The position numbers and the translations under genes are program-made. A stretch of DNA of 64,000 bases, from contig OX393579.1 in assembly GCA_947652605.1 (NCBI GenBank), forward strand, positions 24,511,674-24,575,673, read 5' to 3'. The notes under the pieces were generated by a model that worked only from the letters and a program-made list of their open reading frames with translations, searched no databases and was not told the DNA's origin. The DNA comes from Elmis aenea (lineage: Eukaryota; Arthropoda; Insecta; Coleoptera; Elmidae). This document shows positions 55,165 through 64,000 of the stretch, piece after piece (the first letter of the stretch is position 1; every line of letters begins with the position of its first letter).

Positions 55165-55192
55165 AGGTAGGTTAGGTTAGGTTAGGTTAGGT
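55165..55192. repeat. Short interstitial TTAGG tract
   Basis: About four tandem GTTAG units follow GGTAGGTAG. It is the insect telomere motif but only about 20 bases long and lies in a hAT element. Confidence 0.85.
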
Positions 55193-55275
55193 ACTGGCAC
55201 GGGGAATTTTTTAAATTAAATTTTATCTTATTTTAGCACACTTATCAAATCCTATTTGCCATCCCTGTCCTAGGC

Positions 55276-57300
55276 CAAAGCATATAATCAGCTCCCTCCC
55301 CTGCCTCAAAAAGTGATTTATAATTTTCAATTTAATATGTAATAGTTTATTTTTAAAACATATAAGCATTTAACCTTCCTGTTGTGTTCACGTTTTCGAA
55401 ACACTTATGGTGTTTGGGTCAATATGACCCGATAGCTGTTTTTTTTTAAATTATAGCGATTTTGTGATATAATTTAGCTTCTTTATTGTTAAGTGATGTC
55501 ACAAAAACCTTTATACTCAGCAATCACCAAGCGAACTAAATGAACAGATCTGTAGCAACACTTATATACCCAAAAATAAAATACTAGCTCTAACTTGCTG
55601 AAACGTGGACACTCGCTCAGACGCGCCGAAACTTGCACGAACTTGCTTTTCTGCTTCACAACGATAAACGCCAGCCGCGCGAATTGACCTTACAAATACG
55701 AATAGAAAGTTTTACTTCCTATTATGATATATTCGACAAATATTCTTTATTTAAAGTGATAGCACGATATATTAATAATTTTACCAACAGCGTATTTTTG
55801 TGATTAATCAGAAATTTGCCCCTTAACATTTTGATTTTTTAACATCCATTTAACAGCCTAAGTTAGTAGCGGTAAGTCAACTCCTAAGTTAGATCAAATA
55901 AGTAAAGCAGCCTTTCACATATAAAGCATTTGTATTTATTATAGTAAGTTGTGTTTTGTCGTACCTCTCTAGAGAACAGGAGAGTATAAGATTTTTAAGG
56001 TCGTGTTAGCCTGCAGCATATAACTGCTTTTATTAAAACAAAACACTTTTAAATTTCAAGAAGTTGGAACTGACATTTAATTAGCCATCAGAATGCTTAC
56101 TTCTTTACTGAAGTGAGTACACTAAGAGATGCGTTTAAATTTTCTAAAAACTTTTAAATTTATTTAAATATAACAAAACAGTTAATAATTTTTTTAATAA
56201 ATTAAAGAAAATGTAATTAGATTAAACTTTTTAAATTTGTCATTAGGATTAAAACAATTAATAATGTAATTTGCAGAAAAAAATCTAAGGAATTATTGAT
56301 TCACTTTTATAGCTGAGTAAAAATGCACGGTTTATTTTGACTAATAAAATTAATATTTTTTAATACCTACTCTATTTGGGGATGCACAAATATTTTGCAA
56401 AAGTGTCACTAAATATTAATGGTAGTTTTTATGTATTTGAAATAAACTAACTGCATCTTTGGCCAACTTAAGGTTTCAAAATTAATATATCTGTTGAGGC
56501 ACAATAATTACTTTTATTAGCGAAAAGCGAAAAACAAACTCTATCTGTCATATATCTATCAGATAAAGCATCTTTATAAAATTAAATTTGATAAACCGTT
56601 GTGACTAAGTATGTCATTAATAGACTGATCTCACCAGTTTATTTATCACATAACATTTTTGTAATACACAAAATGTACAAAAAAATTAAGCTTAAAAATA
56701 GTTTTACTTTATTTTATTCTTTAATTGTTTAAAAAAAATTAAAGTTTGTATACCTATCACTGCTAAACAAATTTTATGTAAAATAAAAATTGAATTTGAA
56801 ATATCGTGCATTATGATGAATCATACTTAAACTTAATAAATATATGTTGTCTGGCACCAGTTATTTTTATTTTACTTTATTGTTAATTTATTTACTCTTT
56901 TAATTAATAACATGGAATAAACACTGACGCATCATTTATTAAAACATGTAAGACCAATTTATGAGGATTTTAACTTTGATAAAACAATTTAAACGATTTG
57001 TTAATACATTTGTACATTAAACTGGGACACACTACTCGTACAGTATATGATTATAGGAAATAATAACAAGGATGCACATACAATTATTATAGAAAGCTAT
57101 ATGGTCCAAAATCTTGGGACAGTCGCGCTTAAGAACCAACCACTGAGAAATGTGCAGCCTGTCGAAAAATAAAGGAGTTTGTTGTTAAAACTGTTGTGTG
57201 TTATTTGTTTCTTGCTGTGTAATAATTGCTTTAGACGTAAATAAACGTTTGAGAACCCAGTCACCTAATAAAGACGATCACGACAAAAATTAAGAACTGA
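55276..57300. other. AT-rich DNA with a piggyBac-like end
   Basis: TTAACCTTCCTGTTGTGTTC at 55369 followed by GGGTCAATATGACCC at about 55416-55430 looks like a piggyBac-type left end with its usual subterminal palindrome. No right end is identified. The rest holds nothing I can support. Confidence 0.35.
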
Positions 57301-57310
57301 AGAGCCGAAT

Positions 57311-57559
57311 AGTACGATCCGACAGTGACATCGACAGTGACATTGACAGTGACAATGAGTGACAGTGACAGCGACAGCGACAGCGACAGTGACAGTGACA
57401 GTGACATTGACAGTGACATTGACAGTGACATTGACAGTGACAGTGACAGTGACAGTGACATTGACAGTGACAGAGACAGAGACAGAGACAGAGACAGAGA
57501 CAGAGACAGAGACAGGACAGTGACAGTGACAGCGACAGCGACAGCGACAGCGACAGAGA

Positions 57560-57609
<50 letters not shown>

Positions 57610-58282
57610 TTGACAGTGACATTGACAGTGACAGTGACAGTGACATTGACAGTGACAGAGACAGAGACAGAGACAGGACAGTGACAGTGACAGCGACAGC
57701 GACAGCGACAGACAGAGACAGAGACAGAGACAGAGACAGAGACAGAGACAGTGACAGTGACAGTGACAGTGACAGTGACAGTGACAGTGACAGTGACAGT
57801 GGCAGTGGCAGTGGCAGTGGCAGTGGCAGTGGCAGTGGCAGTGGCAGTGGCAGTGGCAGTGGCAGTGGCAGTGGCAGTGGCAGTGGCAGTGGCAGTGGCA
57901 GTGGCAGTGGCAGTGGCAGTGGCAGTGGCAGTGGCAGTGGCAGTGGCAGTGGCAGTGGCAGTGGCAGTGGCAGTGGCAGTGGCAGTGGCAGTGGCAGTGG
58001 CAGTGGCAGTGGCAGTGGCAGTGGCAGTGGCAGTGGCAGTGGCAGTGGCAGTGGCAGTGGCAGTGGCAGTGGCAGTGGCAGTGGCAGTGGCAGTGGCAGT
58101 GCAGTGCAGTGGCAGTGGCAGTGGCAGTGGCAGAGGCAGACGCAGACACAGACACAGACACAGACACAGACACAGACACAGACACAGACACAGACACAGA
58201 CACAGACACAGACACAGACACAGACACTGGCAGTGGCAGTGGCAGTGGCAGTGGCAGTGGCAGTGGCAGTGGAAGTGGCAGT
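57311..58282 (+). repeat. Hexanucleotide satellite-like array, about 970 bases
   Basis: Tandem hexamers of the form (G/A)(A/G)CAGN change in blocks: GACAGT and GACATT (57311-57470), GACAGA (57470-57515), GACAGC (57525-57605), GACAGT/GACATT again, GACAGA, GACAGC, GACAGA (57711-57750), GACAGT (57750-57795), GGCAGT for about 320 bases (57797-58130, with one slip at 58098-58112), ACACAG for about 85 bases (58142-58226), and GGCAGT to 58282. The six-frame open reading frames across it (Ser-Asp, Ala-Val, Ser-Gly or Thr-Ala repeats) have no coding evidence. Confidence 0.97.
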
Positions 58283-58340
58283 AATAATAAGAATAATAAT
58301 AATAAGAATAATAATAATAATTCAAGTAATAATAATAATA
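58283..58340 (+). repeat. AAT/AAG microsatellite
   Basis: AATAATAAG-type trinucleotide repeats directly follow the hexamer array. Confidence 0.9.
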
Positions 58341-61300
58341 AATATAAATTATTAAAGAAAACTATATAATATTTCTTTGTACATAAATAGTGATTAAGAT
58401 AATAAACAATGTAATCAGGGTAGTCACGAAGGTATGTGCCGGCCTTAGTTAATTTTTTCAATGCCGCCCCTGTTCGGTGTTGTCATCGAAAGTAACGAAC
58501 AAAAAAAATTATCGCACAATTCTTTCAATTTTTATTTTTCAATTGTGGTAATTAATTATTTTACTGCCCCTACGAGTGCTGCCCTCAGGCTGTGCTCGAA
58601 TTGCATAGGTAAGTGCTAGCGAGTAGCGACGCCTCTGAAAGTATTAAATTATTAATGATATTTCTTAAAAACAGATTTAAGCGGGTATATACGCAGCATA
58701 GACAACACTAATATAAATAGGTATAAATTACAGGCCTATGGTTAGGTCTACCATATTTTCGTAAAGTCAAACCGGGATTCGACGACCTTTTTTTTAATCA
58801 CAAAAAATTGGCACCGAAAAGTTGGGGGAGGAGACAAAATGCGCCGCAGGCGATTTTGTTTGAATTTTAAAAGATCAAACGTGTTTTGTTGTCATATTAA
58901 ATAATGTAGAGTACATACTTTATCATTCAAAATTGCAGTTTTATGGCAAACTCTTGTGATTTTTTTTATCAGATCGCCCCACACTCCTCAAAAACTTATA
59001 TTTAATAAAGGTAAAACTTACACTAATAATATCAATTTAGGTAAACGAAATATAAACATAATAATACCATAAATTTAAAAAAAGTAAAACTATTTCGGTC
59101 AAAAATTAAAAAAATAAACGGGACATCAGCTTGTGTTTTAAATTCATTTTATTTTATTCGTCGCTGTTCTCATTAATTTTAACAGTATTTGTAAACCAAA
59201 CATTGTGTATTAGCTCGAACATAGGTAGTGGATTACTTTTTAAAAGTCAAAGAATCGGTATATCGTTGTATTTATTGATTTTCTAAAGATGCTAATGGCG
59301 TCAACCCAAAAATTTTGCCACCCTGTATATATTTAATGTTATACTTTACATCTACAATATCATCGTCATCCGATACAGACTAGACAATTTAGAATTTTTG
59401 TACCGTTTCATAAAAATGTATTGCGATGAAAATGATATTCTGGTGTTTTTATAAAATCCGTATGAATATGAATATGCACATAATGATCTACTTAAGTATA
59501 GGTATGTTGAGACAAAAGGAATGAGAGAAATTCATGAAACATTTACAAGCATGAAAGTGGAGCTGCAGAAGAGCGTGAATGACAAGGCGATATACTTAAA
59601 GAAAGGCCATAGTGTTCTAAATAAACCAGATGCTGAATGCTGACGCTTTTAGATACCGGTGGTAAATGGGATAGTCTTGTAAAGAATGTCAATAGGATAC
59701 GTATACGAAACAGCTTTTTCATTTCTCCTAGAAAATCCGCACCTATAAGATTAAAATTACCTCCAGATCTCTGAAGTACTGCACTATTTATAACATGAAT
59801 AGAATAAGTTTCTATTGGTTTCTGCAACTTTTTTTATGAGGTCCTTTACGCTTGCTATTAATTTACTAAATTTAAAAATGTTTTAAATTTATTGTTTTCA
59901 GAAGCTTTCGAAATTAAACATGATTGATTAAGTTTTAAGAATTCTTTTTAGTACTCCAAGGTCTGCGTACAATAACTTTTTTTAAACGAAGTGAAACGTT
60001 TAACACATATTAAATCTTTTTTTTGTTTAATAAACATATTATGACGTTAATTATTTGACTTTTCATATTTTAGGTAGTGCAAGACCTGAATAACACATTT
60101 TTTACAATTTCTATAATTTAAACCCTTATCTTTAACAGTTTTTATTGTTTACTGCAGTTAATAACCTTTTTCTGTGAATACTGCGTTATCTATAACGTTT
60201 ATTTTTCATAAAAATCATTATAAATCAAAAGAGCCTTGAACGTCTGTTACAGGTTGTGTTTTTTGCTACTTACAACCGCTTAACAAGAATCTATGGACAC
60301 AAAATATTTTTTCGTATTAAAGGAATTTCGTTTTAAAAGAATTTACAAATAAATTCACCAAGCGAAATAGCTTTTAGTATACGCCCCAATTTTTTCTGTT
60401 ATTTCACTCTTAAGGAAGATAAATTTACGATTTTTTCTTTTTTTGTGCTTCTAAAATACAAAATTTTTCTTGTTAAGCAATTTTTGTTTCGTATTTCAAA
60501 AAATGCATGAAATTACATAGCATTTTGGCGTGACCAGAATTGTATTCCATGTTAGTTTAATTTTTCATGTTAACCGTTTTTGTGTTAAACGGTTTCCACT
60601 GTATTTGTTTTCTCGTATTTAGAGTGATATGTACTCTTTGAATAACGATTAGCATCGGTAAGTAATATCTAATATTAAAAAAAGAAGGTATTTTATAAGT
60701 TGGCACTTAATTTAATTTTTCATTAAATATATTCACCTCATATCTTTTATCTGTATGATATAACACTTCTATAAAGATGGTGGATGTGCCGGGTACCAGT
60801 ATGTTGTATTAGTCACAAGTCACAACATTAACCGTTATGATTACTTTTATTTAGGTAATTAGTCGATTAGTTTTGTTTATAGCAAAAAAGTTCTTTTTAT
60901 TCTTGATAGTCACGATCAAATCCTCAATTAGTTTTCTCAAATCTTCCTTTTGTGCAGATGTGTAGAACAAAAGAAAAGCAGTCATTATACTGACGTTCAG
61001 GCAAAATTGTTTTATACACCTACACTACCAATAGACGGAGCGAGAATCCTTAGCTGAATACTATGAAATCAGCTACTGCCTGCCCAACTAGCCGTTATTA
61101 TTATATTTTATTTATATTGTTAGCTTTATTACTTATTCAAAAAGGCGGAGGTATGTATATCTGACTAAAATATTAAAGTAATTTTAAAAATTATATAATT
61201 TGTCATTATTCACAAATATTTAACACTATATCGAAATTAACAAACAAAATCATATATATTTTACTTTAAGTATTTTTTTAAATATTTGTTTTACTTAAGT

Positions 61301-62120
61301 TTCATTGGACAAATCAGTGGAAGAAAAATTTACGTCCCAAAACAACTGAATTAACAATTGAGTACTTCATTTTGTTGAAATTTGTTAGTATGTGATTGCC
61401 TTCCTTCTAAAAAAGTTTTAATTTAATGGTTTTAGAAATTTTGTAGAGTAACATTTTTATGTATTATGTGAAATCAATTTTTAACAGCTGTTTTAATCTC
61501 AATTTTTTTAAAAATTTAATCGTTCTCATCAATTTTGCAAAATTCAACGCCTGTAAAGTAATTTAATATTACTTTATTGTTAAGTGCAAAGTATTTGTGA
61601 AAATGTGTACAACTTTTTATTTTAGTTATGAACATTTTCATTATGCAGTAAATAATAATTACAGAGTGGCTATTTCCTGGAAAAATAATTTACATACCAA
61701 AGTAACTTTTCTAACAAATTTTCTGGTCGCATCACGAGTTCTACCGTCCAACTTTCCTGCCATTCGTTTCCAACAAAAATTCTGTCTTCTGCTGCTTTCA
61801 TTATCATATTATTTCACTCAGTCTGCGCGGTTCTCCTTCTTAAGTCTTCGTTCCCATGCATAAAAAGGTAATATTTTCACTGTCATTCTCCTCATTTGGG
61901 CGAACAATAATAATTGTTTATTTTGTACTTCCACTGTTTCCTTAGAATTTTTATGTATAAATTGGAACGTTGGTTTTATCACAGTTTTATTTGTCACTTA
62001 TGTTTTAGTATTATGTGTTACTCAGTTTTATGTTCTTGTTTTGTTATTTATTCCTTTATAACACAACATTAAATGTAACATTTTAATTTTGAGAAGAATT
62101 TTTCTTATATAATTTTTTTT
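58341..62120. other. Mostly AT-rich DNA, no firm gene
   Basis: Weak items only. GCCGCCCCTG near 58470 and ACTGCCCCTACGAGTGCTGC near 58561 suggest worn hAT ends. At 59500-59775 a plus-strand text reads HETFTSMKVELQKSVNDKAI and, after a shift, LLDTGGKWDSLVKNVNRIRI, of unknown origin. At 61690-61860 the minus strand reads MKAAEDRI and GNEWQESWTVELV, possibly a LINE C-terminal scrap. Confidence 0.35.
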
Positions 62121-62128
62121 GTACCATA

Positions 62129-62625
62129 CAGCAGGCTTTCTTAACCTTTTTGTATTTGCGCCCCCCATATTCTATAACAAACTTTTTGTGCGATCGTACT
62201 AGAAACAGCTGTTTGACGGACGCGTTAGCAATCATAAAGTGCTGCATTACCGGAGTTATCCTTAGCAACGGCCGTAAAAGTTATTTTTCAGGCCGTTACC
62301 CTTAGCAACGGCCGTAAAAGTAACTTTTACGGCCGTTGCTAAGGAGAGGGCCGGTAATGCAGTACATACGCCGTCAACTGTCAGTGACATAATGTCACGT
62401 AGTTTCTAACCTATAATTTTAAAAATTACTAAAAATTTAAATTGTTTTTAATTCGATCGCACAAAAAATGTAATATGCACCTCGGCCAAAACGTACTTTT
62501 TCAGCCTTGCCTGTTTGTTGGTCTCGACTAAGTCTCGGCCAGCAAACCAGACGCGGCCGAAAAAGCTACACTTTTTGGCCTTGATACATAAATAACTATT
62601 ATTGCGCCCACCACTGCATTTGTTT
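62129..62625. mobile_element. hAT-like relic interrupted by the hairpin-tailed element C
   Basis: The left part CAGCAGGCTTTCTTAACCTT and TTTGCGCCCCCC is a hAT end. After the insertion the text resumes TTGCGCCCACCACTGCA. No clear right end or target duplication. Confidence 0.45.
62180..62603. mobile_element. Hairpin-tailed inverted-repeat element, copy C
   Basis: The body lies between TTTTTGTGCGATCG (about 62184-62197) and its inverse CGATCGCACAAAAA (62455-62468). The body contains nested palindromes (CTTAGCAACGGCCGTAAAAG and its inverse; TGCATTACCGG and CCGGTAATGCA). The tail begins ATGTAATATGCACCTCGG, its stem pairs CGGCCAAAA-type text with TTTTTGGCC and CGGCCGAAAAAGC with inverse-like CTTTTTCAGCC, and it ends TTGATACATAAATAACTATT (62581-62600). 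Confidence 0.6.
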
Positions 62626-64000
62626 TTATTTTTTAATCGTCGTTGGACTAAGTGTATTTCTTTCTATATGTGCATTTTTGTTAGTACTTTGTTTGCCAAT
62701 GAAAACTTAAGAATACAAGACATTACAATTAAAAATATTTTGGCAACGTGAAAATAAAAAATATGTTTATTATAATGTCTTGTTTTTATTCCTTAAAATT
62801 TACCAAGGTAAGTCAACTTCTAGTTTTCTTATTTGCAAAAATCGATAGCATTTGTTTTTCTGTGTTTATTAATATGTTACTTAACATAAAAAGCAAACAA
62901 AATTATACACAGTACTTACACTAACATAAATATTTTTGCCATACTCTTATTTAAATACGTAAAATGTTTTTAGTAATATTGACTATTGTTTAGTTTCTAT
63001 AAAACAACAGTAAATTTTATGGCTAAATTAATAATATATCTATTCATATCTTGTTAAACAAGTGTGCTGTGAAAAACTGATATCGAGGTTTGTAAGCTAC
63101 TTTTGGCTAATTTAACCAAAATTCTATCTTAGTTTAAGCGATATCCCTACAGTATTCCTTATAAGGTGATACAAAAGCAAACAGAGTGAAATATGAATTC
63201 GAAGAAATTGCAAAAGTTTGTCAAGAACCCCAAAAAAAGTGTAAATTTGTAGAAATTTTAAGGAACACTTTTTTCTCATTTGAGGAAAATTTTCAACGTT
63301 CAATTTTAAATACATATTTAATGTCTTTAGTAGACGTTATTAAATAAAGCGACTACGCCAATATTTTAAACGAAATCTCATCCAAAGTTAAATTTAATTT
63401 GAGAAAGTAGTTAATTTTGTTTACTTCTTGGTTTTATTACCTAGAGGCTTTCATTTTTATTCCCTAATTTGTATTACAACTTTTTTTGATAAATAACACG
63501 TCAAAACTTGTAGCAATCTCATTAACTTTTTTGAATAGAACTTTATTTTTGTGTACTACGATTTTATTTACTTGTGAACTCTCCAATTACCGTTAGGTAG
63601 GTAATAATACATGTTATGATTTGTTGACTGTTTATGTATCAAGTTTAAGTTAAATTTAACAAATATATATTCATTACTTTTGCGTCGTTATTAAATTTCA
63701 CAAATCTAATTAGTAAATCAGTGGAATTTTGAGGCGTTTTAATGCTTATTAGCGATGCCATTTATATTGTGTAAGTGAGACGTACTTTAAGGTGTAAATG
63801 ATAATAGCTAAGAGTAACGTAATTTCAGGCAATTATCTGGTTATTTATGTGCTCTAAGCAAAAACGATTTTAGAAGTAACCAAAGACATTGTTTAAGTGA
63901 GCACGCGAGCTTGTCGAAATTTATCACAATTTCTATCTGTTTTTGTGTTCTTAAAGTAAATTATGGTAGCTTTTAAGGATGACTCTTCAAGACCCAACAA
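62626..64000. other. AT-rich DNA, nothing recognised
   Basis: No supported coding region, repeat pair or array up to the right edge. Confidence 0.45.

Larger units (their letters stand above)
53513..55267. mobile_element. hAT-like element carrying a pogo-type element
   Basis: The ends CAGGGATGGCAAATAGG and CCTATTTGCCATCCCTG are flanked by a perfect 8 bp duplication TCCTAGGC (53505-53512, 55268-55275). A pogo-like element (53763-55046) makes up most of it. Near the right end is a short GTTAG/TTAGG tract (about 55165-55192). Confidence 0.9.

Noticed and set aside
55165..55192. Chromosome end or telomere-associated retrotransposon
   Set aside because: Only about four TTAGG units, within a hAT element with a perfect target duplication, and unique-looking sequence continues on both sides.
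57311..58282. CRISPR-like or telomere array
   Set aside because: Units are contiguous hexamers without spacers, and the motif is not TTAGG.
57261..58461. Six-frame long open reading frames (Ser-Asp, Ala-Val, Ser-Gly, Cys-His, Thr-Ala repeats)
   Set aside because: They are products of the hexamer array having no stop codon in any frame; no start context, splice site or non-repeat domain supports a protein.
59543..59827. 94-codon minus-strand frame as a gene
   Set aside because: The more protein-like reading may be on the plus strand in broken frames; neither has a recognisable family, so no gene was called.

Overview
This is a eukaryotic nuclear window, AT-rich and intron-containing, most likely from an insect. 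The evidence is a 67 bp intron, short (TTAGG)n tracts, and a mobile-element population of hAT, IS630/mariner, pogo, Harbinger-like and piggyBac-like elements, LINEs and foldback MITEs. A beetle is my guess, but nothing in the sequence proves the order.

Only two host genes are supported. At the left edge, on the minus strand, are the first three coding exons of RRP12, the ribosome-biogenesis HEAT-repeat protein (exons 1913-2048, 1532-1845, 1155-1472). The gene runs off the left edge, and its third intron already holds a foldback element with a hAT MITE inside it. Around 44.4-51.7 kb, on the plus strand, are four exons of a dCMP-deaminase-like gene (44424-44617, 45115-45292, 46885-46948, 51645-51692). 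It keeps the deaminase fold signature but has lost the zinc-binding and catalytic residues. Its introns are swollen by nested elements. A few further coding-like stretches (11938-12219, 12386-12571, 41586-41975) are unidentified.

Almost everything else is mobile DNA. Left to right: 1-1010 foldback plus hAT MITE; 2954-3650 hairpin-tailed element; 3979-4866 hAT element; 6121-11932 a nest up to four levels deep; 13504-17460 a decayed RTE-like LINE split by a CR1/jockey-group LINE with an intact 906+ residue EN-RT frame; 19189-21421 a long inverted repeat followed by a Harbinger-like MITE; 21785-22620 inverted arrays of a short motif; 24386-25625 a mariner fragment and a MITE; 26109-27860 a foldback; 29472-30819 nested hAT and foldbacks; 32410-34754 a LINE ORF1 remnant and an IS630-like transposase pseudogene; 36167-38521 MITE, LINE tail and a 1.54 kb near-perfect palindrome; 39126-40548 and 42873-44233 hAT elements, each with an insertion; 45343-51160 nested foldbacks and hAT within the deaminase-like gene; 53077-55267 hAT elements with a pogo-like element inside; 57311-58282 a 1 kb hexanucleotide array; 62129-62625 a second hairpin-tailed element in a hAT relic.

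The most unusual items are: (i) three elements of unrelated sequence with the same architecture, a terminal-inverted-repeat body plus a GC-rich hairpin tail bounded by near-identical short motifs; (ii) the deaminase-like gene with lost catalytic residues; (iii) a modular family of ACAGGGTG-ended foldbacks sharing an internal module, with a candidate IS630-like transposase source in the same window; and (iv) the depth and datable order of nesting. All homology calls were made by eye from translated motifs.
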